The notes under the pieces were generated by a model. The model worked only from the letters and a program-made list of their open reading frames with translations. It had not been told where the DNA came from and made no database searches. Source: Pontibacter vulgaris (GTDB lineage: Bacteria; Bacteroidota; Bacteroidia; Cytophagales; Hymenobacteraceae). From it: a stretch of 64,000 nt of DNA. The position numbers and the translations under genes were made by a program. Shown piece by piece: positions 47,043-55,069 of the stretch. How positions within the stretch are numbered: position 1 is the first letter of the stretch; every line of letters starts with the position of its first letter. The DNA lies in the NCBI RefSeq assembly GCF_022758145.1, contig NZ_JAJVDH010000003.1, positions 744,001 through 808,000 of the forward strand. The letters run 5' to 3'.

Positions 47043-47577
47043 AATAATTCTCTAATACTTGCACTATCTCTTCCGGCTCTGCCAGTCGCCCCTGCCCTAT
47101 AAGCCCGCTTGCCAGCTCGCCGTACCCTGCTTCTATAATCTGATTGCCATAGCTGCGTAGCTTCGCAAAATTAGCCTGTACCGATGGGTGCTGATACATA
47201 TCCAGGTCCATGGCCGGCGCTACAAAAACAGGGCATCGGGCAGAAAGGTAGGTAGCACTGAGCAGGTTATCGCAGAAGCCGTTGGCAAATTTGGCTATAG
47301 AATTGGCACTTGCCGGCGCCACCACCATGGCATCAGCCCAAAGGCCAAGCTCTACATGGTTTGCCCATACACCGCGCTCATCCTGCACAAAACTGGAGAG
47401 TACAGGCCGCTTAGATAGGGTGGCTAAAGTAAGAGGGGTTATAAAGTCAGAAGCAGAAGCAGTCAAAATGACCTGAACTTCTGCTTCTGCTTTAACGAGT
47501 TGGCGAACAAGTATAGCTGCTTTATAAGCTGCTATACTTCCGCAAACTCCCAGTAAAATCTTTTTGTGCCGGAGCAT
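47017..47577 (-). CDS. coaBC: CoaBC N-terminal half: phosphopantothenoylcysteine decarboxylase
   Basis: The 186-residue frame has the flavoprotein CoaC domain: ILLGVCGSIAAYK, the PASANSIAKFANG and PAMDLDMYQHP motifs (PASANS and PAMN-like), and ASGLIGQGRLAEPEE. CoaC decarboxylates phosphopantothenoylcysteine in CoA synthesis. It ends with SGKNV and a stop just after an A6 run, where the fused enzyme would normally continue into CoaB. Either the sequence has an extra A, or this strain makes two polypeptides with translational coupling. Confidence 0.88.
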   Translation of the reverse strand: MLRHKKILLGVCGSIAAYKAAILVRQLVKAEAEVQVILTASASDFITPLTLATLSKRPVLSSFVQDERGVWANHVELGLWADAMVVAPASANSIAKFANGFCDNLLSATYLSARCPVFVAPAMDLDMYQHPSVQANFAKLRSYGNQIIEAGYGELASGLIGQGRLAEPEEIVQVLENYFAGSGKNV

Positions 47578-47582
47578 CCGGA

Positions 47583-47909
47583 TTACAGCGTATTTTCCTG
47601 TGTTTCTTCGTCTGGCACTCGTACGTATACTCCGCCTTCCAGAAACTCCTCGATAGCAAGGTTAGTTGGCTTAGGTAAACGCTCATAATATTTAGAGATC
47701 TCGATCTGCTCGCGGTTCTCAAATACTTCTTCCAGGTTATCTACTGTAGTAGCAAATTCTGCCAGCTTAGAGTTTAACTCCTCTTTTAGCTTAACGGCAA
47801 TCTGGTTTGCTCTTTTAGAAATAACTGAAACAGACATGTAAACATTACCAGTTTGCTTAGCAAAATCGGCCATGTTACGTGTTACAATTGATGATGGAAC
47901 TGATGCCAT
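47583..47909 (-). CDS. rpoZ: DNA-directed RNA polymerase omega subunit (Bacteroidota type)
   Basis: The 108-residue protein matches Bacteroidota RpoZ in length and pattern (VYMSVSVISKRANQIAVKLKEEL, then a longer C-terminal tail). Omega helps assemble RNA polymerase. It lies 11 bp downstream of bamD and 6 bp upstream of coaBC, forming a tight operon. Confidence 0.9.
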   Translation of the reverse strand: MASVPSSIVTRNMADFAKQTGNVYMSVSVISKRANQIAVKLKEELNSKLAEFATTVDNLEEVFENREQIEISKYYERLPKPTNLAIEEFLEGGVYVRVPDEETQENTL

Positions 47910-47919
47910 ATATACTCCT

Positions 47920-48744
47920 TTATGAATTTTCCTTATTAATTTTCTTTATTTTCTCCAGCTCAGACAGCGTGTTCTCGTAGATCTGCTCGGCATTACGCAA
48001 ATAACTACTTTCCGGATACTGGTCTATAAAGCCCTGGTAAAAATCAGCTGCTTCCATAAACCGTTCCTCCTGCTTGCTGGGTATACTTTCCATTGCAAAT
48101 TTATACTGCGCATCCAGCTTCAGATATGCTACTTCTTCGCTGTAAGGCGATGCCGGGTGCTCGCGCTGGAAGTTTGTAAAAGCCACCACCGCAGATTTGT
48201 AATAACGCAGCTGATAGTATAAACGTGCACTCTCAAATGCCTTTTTGTCCAGCTTCACATTCAGGCCATCGATCATCTCGTTCACCTCTTTGGCGTGTTC
48301 GCTTGCCGGGTAGCGTACTAAAAATTCCTGCAACGCCTCTAACGAAGTAGCGGTGCTGGTCTGGTCCTGCTCGTGCGCCGGCGACTGGTTGTACAGCGAT
48401 TTTGCCTGCAGGAACATAGCTTCTTCAGCCAGCGGACTTCTTGGGTAAGTGGTATAGAAAGTCCTGAAATAATTTTCGCTCAGGATATAGTCGCCTTGCT
48501 GAAAGTGAGTCATTGCCTGGTAATACTGGGCTTTCTCGGCCTCTTCGGTTCCGCTTAGCAAAGGAATAACCTGGTCCAGCAACTGGCTGGCGCGGTAGTA
48601 ATCCTCTTTTTCGTAATACTGCAGGGCGGCCTGGTATTTTTTAGTTACGTCGTTGCTTTTCAGCAGCTTCTGGAAGTTACTGCAGCCAGTGGCCATCAGC
48701 AACAAGCCTAAAAGTACAACGGTATGGAAAAAGCCTCTATTCAT
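47920..48744 (-). CDS. bamD: Outer membrane assembly lipoprotein BamD
   Basis: The 274-residue protein has a lipoprotein signal (lipobox MATGC), then TPR repeats typical of BamD (KYQAALQYYEKEDYYRASQLLD, YYQAMTHFQQGDYILSENYFR, and similar units further on). It is part of the BAM complex that inserts beta-barrel proteins into the outer membrane. The start matches a short leader after 48744. First of the bamD-rpoZ-coaBC-porD run. Confidence 0.93.
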   Translation of the reverse strand: MNRGFFHTVVLLGLLLMATGCSNFQKLLKSNDVTKKYQAALQYYEKEDYYRASQLLDQVIPLLSGTEEAEKAQYYQAMTHFQQGDYILSENYFRTFYTTYPRSPLAEEAMFLQAKSLYNQSPAHEQDQTSTATSLEALQEFLVRYPASEHAKEVNEMIDGLNVKLDKKAFESARLYYQLRYYKSAVVAFTNFQREHPASPYSEEVAYLKLDAQYKFAMESIPSKQEERFMEAADFYQGFIDQYPESSYLRNAEQIYENTLSELEKIKKINKENS

Positions 48745-48811
48745 GAACGGGCAAAATTATAGAATATCTGTGTGATTTACAAAGATGAAAAATATCGTGC
48801 AATATAACTGG

Positions 48812-50434
48812 TTACTTTTTAGGTCGGGCAGCTTTCTTTTGCTTTGTAGTTGCTTTTCCTTTTTTTGTTGATGACGCAGCTTGCTTTTTAGCCTTTGGAG
48901 CCGCCGGGGCACGTTTAGAGAAAACTGTTTTTTTGGTCGGCCGCAGGTCTGCCATCCAGTTAAAGCCTTCCAGTTTGCGGTCTGGCTCTTTCAGTTCATG
49001 CGGCGGAATAAAACTTGCATCCGGATTTACAAGAAACGAGATAGACTTGAGTTTATTTTCTGCAAACTTTAAAACCATATCGCTGCAGATGGCCTTGTTC
49101 ATGCCTGTTAAGGTAGAGTCTCCTTCCAGGGCAAAGTATAAGCTCTCGCCATTCCCGTTCACATTTACCCGCCGGATATTTCCTTTCTGAAAAAAGGCTA
49201 CCATGTCTCGGCCCTTCACCTGGTTATAGTTCTTCAGGGTATCTTCAGAAGTTATAAAGGCGTTGCCGAACATAAACATCCTGTCGATGGTTTTGTTGCG
49301 CAAATGAATACGGATCGTGTCTGACACCATCTGGCTCTCTTCGCTCCACAGTACCGGCTTTACATTCATGTACATAACAGAATCAGTGCGGTTGTAACTG
49401 AGCGAATCGCATTTACCCTGCAGGTCAGATTTAAAGATTTTCACCTTGTTGTAAGCATAAAGCATACTTGGCATCTTCGGATTCTTTGACTCCTGCGACA
49501 TAAGCGTATCGGCAGACATGTATAAAGTATCTTTATCCATGATGGTTTCCATAACCGGGCTACCGTACACTTTGGCTACTCCCCTGTCGCGCCAGTAGCG
49601 GCCTACATTACCACGAATGGTTACATCATCTTTCAGCGAACGCAACGATACGTTTTTCTCAGCATAACCATACCCCCTGGCCTGATCATAGTATAATTTA
49701 TCGCCACCTAACCTGTACTCTGGTGTAAGTATATAAGCGTTGCGGCCAAAGTTTGAGATTTTAGTAATGGTGTTATAATTACCTTCTTCCGCGTAAAGGT
49801 CGCCTTGCTGGCCTTTGATATAAGTAGGTCCCTGAAAGTATACAATCTTGCTTTGTGTATTATACTTCAGGTTCTGGGCTGTAATGTTATACTCTGCAGA
49901 AAACACTTTTACATTCTGCTGGAAAGTATACATGTTGGTTTTGGTGTCGTAAGATCCGCGGCGGCTTTCGAGTCTGTTCTCAGGGTCTACAATAGTACCG
50001 CCTTCGGTGTAAGTAGCTGTGCGGGTATTCAGGTCGTAATCTAGGCTGGGCGTGGTAAGTGTCATGCGCGGGTCGCGCATCACAACGTTGCCGCTCATAC
50101 GGGCAGTGCGCTTGTTGCCATCGTATGTAGCACGGCTACCCGACATACTGATAGAATCGCCTTGCGCAACACGCACATTGCCAAATGCCTCCAACACCTG
50201 CCCATCGCTGTATCTGTAAACTGAATCGGCGTGCAGGAACGTTTCGTTTTGCTTAAACACCACGTTCCCTATCAGCTTGGTAATCCGCTGACCGTTAAAA
50301 ATGCCACCTTCCAGATTATCGGCACCCTGCAGCTCTACTTTATCTTTTTTGGGTTGCTGGCCCTGTTGCTGTGCGAAAACCGACAGCGAAAGCAGCATAA
50401 AGACAATAGAATACAGTAGTTTTGTGATCTTCAT
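48812..50434 (-). CDS. OstA-like / LptA-LptC-fold outer-membrane assembly protein
   Basis: The 540-residue protein has a signal peptide (IVFMLLSLSVFAQQ). A long beta-jellyroll array of the OstA/LptA type follows (GNVVFKQNETFLHADS, ALEAFGNVRVAQGDSI, MSGNVVMRDPRMTLTTPSLDYDL), matching the periplasmic lipopolysaccharide-transport fold. The last 50 residues are lysine-rich. Bacteroidota OstA-like proteins presumably carry lipopolysaccharide or related lipids toward the outer membrane. The exact partner is not known. It is divergent from tilS. Confidence 0.85.
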   Translation of the reverse strand: MKITKLLYSIVFMLLSLSVFAQQQGQQPKKDKVELQGADNLEGGIFNGQRITKLIGNVVFKQNETFLHADSVYRYSDGQVLEAFGNVRVAQGDSISMSGSRATYDGNKRTARMSGNVVMRDPRMTLTTPSLDYDLNTRTATYTEGGTIVDPENRLESRRGSYDTKTNMYTFQQNVKVFSAEYNITAQNLKYNTQSKIVYFQGPTYIKGQQGDLYAEEGNYNTITKISNFGRNAYILTPEYRLGGDKLYYDQARGYGYAEKNVSLRSLKDDVTIRGNVGRYWRDRGVAKVYGSPVMETIMDKDTLYMSADTLMSQESKNPKMPSMLYAYNKVKIFKSDLQGKCDSLSYNRTDSVMYMNVKPVLWSEESQMVSDTIRIHLRNKTIDRMFMFGNAFITSEDTLKNYNQVKGRDMVAFFQKGNIRRVNVNGNGESLYFALEGDSTLTGMNKAICSDMVLKFAENKLKSISFLVNPDASFIPPHELKEPDRKLEGFNWMADLRPTKKTVFSKRAPAAPKAKKQAASSTKKGKATTKQKKAARPKK

Positions 50435-50582
50435 TCGTTTTAGATGTTAGACAATAGATTTCAGATGTTAGACCTACAGAAATGACAGACCTTGTAAAGC
50501 TGAACACTTCTAATAGCTAACTTCTAAATACTAGCGTCTATTTATACTTCAAAATTATAAAAAATTTACCAGCCGCTGCCTT

Positions 50583-51911
50583 ATGCTACAGAAAGTTTTA
50601 GGTTTTATCCAATCGCACAACCTTTGCCAACCCGATAGTAAGATTTTAGCTGCCGTAAGCGGCGGCATAGATTCGGTAGTGCTGTGCGAGGTGCTGCATA
50701 AATTAAAGTATACGTTTGCATTGGCGCATTGTAACTTTGGCTTGCGCGCCGAAGACGCAGAAGCCGACCAGTTATTCGTAAAAAAACTCGCCAAGAAGTA
50801 TGAGGTACCCTTTTTTACTGAAAACTTTAACACCCGCGCATTTGCCGAGCAGGAAAAACTTTCGATACAAATGGCTGCCCGCACCCTGCGCTATACCTGG
50901 TTTGAGCAGGTAAGGCAGCAGGAAGGCTACGATTACATTGCCACCGCCCACCATAGCAACGATACCACTGAGACCATATTGCTGCACCTTACCAAAGGCA
51001 CAGGCATAGCAGGTTTACATGGCATTCCGGCTAAAAACGGTCACATCATCCGGCCAATGCTTTCGGTTACCAAAGATGATATCTTTGATTTTGTTACAAG
51101 CAACAAGCTCATTTGGCGCGAGGATGTATCAAACGAGACCACCAAGTACCAGCGCAACAAAATACGCCACGAGGTAATTCCTATACTTAAAGAGATAAAC
51201 CCGAACCTGGAAGAAACCATGCAGCACACTGCCGAACGGGTGAGCCATGCCGAAAGTATAGTTGCCGCTTATATCGAAAACCTGCGCGAGCAAAGTATAA
51301 AAGAAGCTGAAAATGCTTTTTACATATCGCTGAGGCCACTGCAGAATGCAACAGGTTTGCCTGTGGTGCTGCACGAGCTGCTGCGCCCATTTAACTTCAG
51401 TTATAGTGTGGTTTTAGAATTGGTGGATGCGCTGGACGGAATATCAGGTAAGCAGTTCGAGTCGCCGAGCCATATACTTGTTAAAGACCGCGAGCAGCTT
51501 GTAATTACCCCAAAAAACCTGGGCAACTTTGGAAGTATAAGTATAGCCGAAGGCCAGACTGAAGCTGAAATGGGCAACATGCACTTTACTTTGCGCTATG
51601 TTGATGCCGACAAGTATAAACTAAACACCAAACATAATGTGGCCGCACTGGATGCAGAACAACTGCGGTTTCCGTTGAAGCTGCGTGCCTGGCAGGAAGG
51701 CGACTGGTTTGTGCCGCTGGGCATGAACGGCAAGAAAAAGATAAGCGACCTGCTGATTGACAAGAAAGTTCCTGCAAACCTTAAGAGCCAAACACTGGTA
51801 TTAGTATCTGACCAATCCATAGCCTGGGTTGTAGGCCAGCGCCTTGATAACCGTTTTAAGGTAAGCGACAAGACGCAGCAAGTGCTGGAAATAACTCTTG
51901 ACAGATGCTAG
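50583..51911 (+). CDS. tilS: tRNA(Ile)-lysidine synthase
   Basis: The 442-residue protein has the PP-loop SGGIDS (residues 26-31), TAHHSNDTTETILLHLTKG, and a C-terminal TilS domain (about 360-440). TilS converts the wobble cytosine of tRNA(Ile)(CAU) to lysidine, so that AUA codons are read as isoleucine. The gene contains several TATACTT/AAGTATA heptamers, some of which place AUA codons in its own frame. Confidence 0.95.
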   Translation: MLQKVLGFIQSHNLCQPDSKILAAVSGGIDSVVLCEVLHKLKYTFALAHCNFGLRAEDAEADQLFVKKLAKKYEVPFFTENFNTRAFAEQEKLSIQMAARTLRYTWFEQVRQQEGYDYIATAHHSNDTTETILLHLTKGTGIAGLHGIPAKNGHIIRPMLSVTKDDIFDFVTSNKLIWREDVSNETTKYQRNKIRHEVIPILKEINPNLEETMQHTAERVSHAESIVAAYIENLREQSIKEAENAFYISLRPLQNATGLPVVLHELLRPFNFSYSVVLELVDALDGISGKQFESPSHILVKDREQLVITPKNLGNFGSISIAEGQTEAEMGNMHFTLRYVDADKYKLNTKHNVAALDAEQLRFPLKLRAWQEGDWFVPLGMNGKKKISDLLIDKKVPANLKSQTLVLVSDQSIAWVVGQRLDNRFKVSDKTQQVLEITLDRC

Positions 51912-52073
51912 CTATAAGATTTTAGCCGGTAAAATTTTTCATGCTATGATATTCAATAAAATTTTATAGTCTAATATCTAATATCTAACGCCTATTGTCT
52001 GTCTTTAATAATAGATTTTTCTAATTTTACAGGACTTAACCGAATTTCAAACTAACATAAAGTATATCCGACA

Positions 52074-53015
52074 ATGAAAGTAACCGTAGTTGGAGCGGGT
52101 AACGTTGGGGCAACATGCGCCGATGTACTGGCTTACCGCGAAATCGCGAACGAAGTAGTGCTAGTGGATATTAAAGAAGGTTTTGCTGAAGGCAAGGCAC
52201 TTGATATCTGGCAGAAATCGCCTATCAACCTGTACGATACACGCACTGTTGGCGTAACAAACGACTATACACGCACCGCTAACTCTGATGTTGTAGTTAT
52301 TACGTCTGGCTTGCCACGTAAACCAGGCATGACCCGCGATGACCTTATCTCTACTAACGCGGGCATCGTTCAGTCGGTAACTGAGAATATCGTAAAGCAC
52401 TCTCCAAACGCCATCATCATTGTGGTTTCTAACCCGCTTGATGTTATGACTTACGCAGCTCACATTACTTCAAAGCTGCCACGCACTCGCGTTATGGGTA
52501 TGGCTGGTATCCTGGATACTGCCCGCTACAGAGCTTTCCTTGCTGAGGCACTTAACGTATCTCCAAAAGACATCCAGGCAGTATTGATGGGTGGCCACGG
52601 TGACACAATGGTTCCGCTTCCGCGTTACACTACGGTTGGCGGTATCCCGGTAACGGAGCTTATCGACGAAGAAACGTTGAACGCTATAGTTGAGCGCACT
52701 AAGAATGGTGGTGGCGAGCTTGTGAAACTGATGGGTACTTCTGCCTGGTATGCACCAGGTTCAGCAGCTGCTCAAATGGTAGAGGCAATCGTTCGTGACC
52801 AGCGTCGTGTATTCCCGGTTTGCGTGAAGCTTGAAGGCGAGTATGGCATCGAAGGCGTATACCTGGGTGTACCAGTTATACTAGGCAAGAACGGTATCGA
52901 GAAGATCATCGAACTGCAACTGAACGAAGACGAGAAGCAATTGCTTGAGACTTCTCGCGGACACGTGAAAGAAGTTATGGACGCGCTTGACAACATTAAC
53001 GCAGCCAAAGCTTAA
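52074..53015 (+). CDS. mdh: Malate dehydrogenase (NAD)
   Basis: The 313-residue protein has the dinucleotide motif GAGNVGAT at the start with Asp32 (NAD preference), the substrate arginines Arg82, Arg88 and Arg151, and the catalytic His175 in MGGHGDTMV. Arg82 in GLPRKPG favours malate over lactate. It interconverts malate and oxaloacetate in the citric acid cycle. It is a single unit with a strong terminator. Confidence 0.97.
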   Translation: MKVTVVGAGNVGATCADVLAYREIANEVVLVDIKEGFAEGKALDIWQKSPINLYDTRTVGVTNDYTRTANSDVVVITSGLPRKPGMTRDDLISTNAGIVQSVTENIVKHSPNAIIIVVSNPLDVMTYAAHITSKLPRTRVMGMAGILDTARYRAFLAEALNVSPKDIQAVLMGGHGDTMVPLPRYTTVGGIPVTELIDEETLNAIVERTKNGGGELVKLMGTSAWYAPGSAAAQMVEAIVRDQRRVFPVCVKLEGEYGIEGVYLGVPVILGKNGIEKIIELQLNEDEKQLLETSRGHVKEVMDALDNINAAKA

Positions 53016-53042
53016 GTATAAATTTTATACTTGTAATTACTA

Positions 53043-53074
53043 AAAACGCCGCTTCTGAAAAGAAGCGGCGTTTT
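53043..53074 (+). terminator. Intrinsic terminator downstream of mdh
   Basis: Perfect 14-bp arms (AAAACGCCGCTTCT and complement) with a GAAA tetraloop, followed by a T-rich tract, 27 bp after the mdh stop. Confidence 0.95.
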
Positions 53075-53100
53075 GTTTTATATCAGTTCCAGTTTTAGTA

Positions 53101-53220
53101 AAGGCCTCGTAGCGTTCCCGAAAGCTTTCGGGACAGGTCTCGGGCTCCTGCCAATGTCTTGCTACTAAGCAACGGCATTGGCATAGACCTTCTGACGCTC
53201 GGAGTTCTGAAGATCCTGCT
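53101..53220. repeat. Intergenic palindromic repeat fragment
   Basis: It contains a perfect 16-bp palindrome (53117-53132, CCCGAAAGCTTTCGGG) and nested arms GCCAATG/CATTGGC about 20 nt apart. Blocks around 53105-53163 resemble a stretch near 32349-32385. No gene is seen between mdh and the rhomboid gene. Confidence 0.5.
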
Positions 53221-53257
53221 TGAGATTCCTGCTATGGCTCAAAATAACAAATGTTCC

Positions 53258-54160
53258 CTACTCCTTCTGGCTTGCCTGGAACAGCTTCTGTTTTTCTTCT
53301 TTGGATAAGCTTTCGTAACCTGAGCTGGAGATTTTGTCAAGTATAAGATCTATCTCGGTCTGGCTTGGTTTGTTAGAAGCATAGTTCATTGTTGCGCCTC
53401 GGCTGGCTGTTGTAACCGTTTGGCGGTGGGTTACTTTCAGTTTTGGCCTGCGCGTGAATAAACCAGTAAAGAAATTTAGAACAGCATGCAAAGGCCGGCC
53501 CAGGTCGGTTCCGCGCTGCAGCTGCTTAATGTAAAGCCATCCCAGGAAAGCGCCGCCTAAGTGGGCAATGTTACCACCCGCATTATCGCCTACTGCTCCC
53601 GAAATAGAAAGTATAACCAGGAAAGCAGCAATATATTTTATGCGTACCGGCCCGATCAGGATCAGGTTGAAAGTATAGTTTGGCAATAAAGTAGCCGCCG
53701 CCACTACCGTGGCCAGCACACTTGCCGAAGCACCGATCATCACGGAGAAAGCGGCCCTATCTGCAAAGTATGGAATAAAGTTATAGCTCAGCATGTAAAG
53801 TATACCGCCTGCAACACCACCCAGCATATACAGGCTCAATAGCTTTTTATCCCCAAGGTATTCCCGAATCAACTGCCCAAACCAGTATAGGTTCAGCATG
53901 TTAAAGATAATGTGCAGAAAACCTTCATGGGTAAAGAAGTAAGTTATCAGCGTCCAGGGGCGGGTAATAAAAGTAATGGGGCTGGCATGCAGTGCAACAA
54001 AACGCATTAGCGAATTATAAACACCAGAGCTCCCCACTAAAAACAGCACGGTCTTCAACACGATCAATGCTACAAACACGATCACGTTGATCAAGATTAG
54101 CTGCTTCAGGGTGTTATTAGGCCTGCGGAAGGCGTCTTTTATATCTTCAAATATACTCAT
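53258..54160 (-). CDS. Rhomboid family intramembrane serine protease
   Basis: The 300-residue protein has about six membrane helices, the nucleophile motif GASAS and the catalytic histidine in NIAHLGG on a later helix, so the Ser/His dyad is complete. A C-terminal soluble tail carries a short acidic/polar segment. It cleaves membrane protein substrates within the bilayer; the substrate is unknown. The gene starts 7 bp after a second rhomboid gene, so the two form a tandem pair. Confidence 0.92.
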   Translation of the reverse strand: MSIFEDIKDAFRRPNNTLKQLILINVIVFVALIVLKTVLFLVGSSGVYNSLMRFVALHASPITFITRPWTLITYFFTHEGFLHIIFNMLNLYWFGQLIREYLGDKKLLSLYMLGGVAGGILYMLSYNFIPYFADRAAFSVMIGASASVLATVVAAATLLPNYTFNLILIGPVRIKYIAAFLVILSISGAVGDNAGGNIAHLGGAFLGWLYIKQLQRGTDLGRPLHAVLNFFTGLFTRRPKLKVTHRQTVTTASRGATMNYASNKPSQTEIDLILDKISSSGYESLSKEEKQKLFQASQKE

Positions 54161-54167
54161 GGTAGGT

Positions 54168-54947
54168 TTAGTAGTGATCCTGGTAATCGTTGCTCTGCCA
54201 CATTTTTACCAGTATATACGCAAACAACATCCCGCCGAGGTGTGCAAAATGGGCTACATTATCGCCCGGCACACGGTTAAATCCGGCATATAATTCATAA
54301 GCCCCATACATGAGCACAAAATACTTTGCCTTTATAGGTATGGGCAGGAAGAGCAGGAATAATTCGAGGTTCGGAAAGAGTAATCCAAACGCCATCAGGA
54401 TACCAAAAACTGCACCGGAAGCACCCAGCATCGGGCTGTTGAATACCTGGTTAAATACATAACGCACCGCATCCTTGCTTTCTGATACATAGGCTTCGTT
54501 ATCAGGGTTGCGCTGAAATTCTACGGCAAAATTCTTATCGAAACGACCGGCATAGTGCTCCTCCATATAGTTATAGTACCCCATTGGCGTAGGGGCTTCT
54601 ATATACTGCGTGGTGTCTGCCCGCAGTTGATGTATTTCATAGGCTCTAACGCCAGAATATAATACACTTGCGCCCAGACCAGTAATCAGGTAAAAAGCCA
54701 GAAAACGCTGCCCCCCCCAGAATCGCTCCAGCAAAGGCCCGAAGATAAACAAGCTGAACATGTTGCTGAACAGGTGAGACCAGTCGCCATGCAGAAACAT
54801 GTGCGTAAGCAACTGCACCGGCATAAAGTTTTGTGAGCCAAAGTGGTAGAGCGCAAAATCTGCCGAATTAAACAGCCTATCCTGCAGCATAAAAACGACC
54901 ACATTAATGATCAGGAGGTTCCTGACCATAGGGGTGATATTGAACAT
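54168..54947 (-). CDS. Rhomboid family intramembrane serine protease (paralogue)
   Basis: The 259-residue protein has the canonical GASGAVFG nucleophile site and VAHFAHLGG histidine site, and a large polar insertion (about residues 105-160, charged and tyrosine-rich) between early helices. Minus strand, directly upstream of the other rhomboid gene and downstream of mutL. Both dyads appear intact, so both may be active. Confidence 0.92.
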   Translation of the reverse strand: MFNITPMVRNLLIINVVVFMLQDRLFNSADFALYHFGSQNFMPVQLLTHMFLHGDWSHLFSNMFSLFIFGPLLERFWGGQRFLAFYLITGLGASVLYSGVRAYEIHQLRADTTQYIEAPTPMGYYNYMEEHYAGRFDKNFAVEFQRNPDNEAYVSESKDAVRYVFNQVFNSPMLGASGAVFGILMAFGLLFPNLELFLLFLPIPIKAKYFVLMYGAYELYAGFNRVPGDNVAHFAHLGGMLFAYILVKMWQSNDYQDHY

Positions 54948-55069
54948 GCGAATTTTCGTTTACAAGTATAAATTCTGAGCAGGTTTAGCCCGGAGTTATA
55001 CTTAGGTCAAAGGTTGTGCTGTAAGTTATCAGCTAATAGCACCTAACAAACAACGGTTTAACAATAAAC

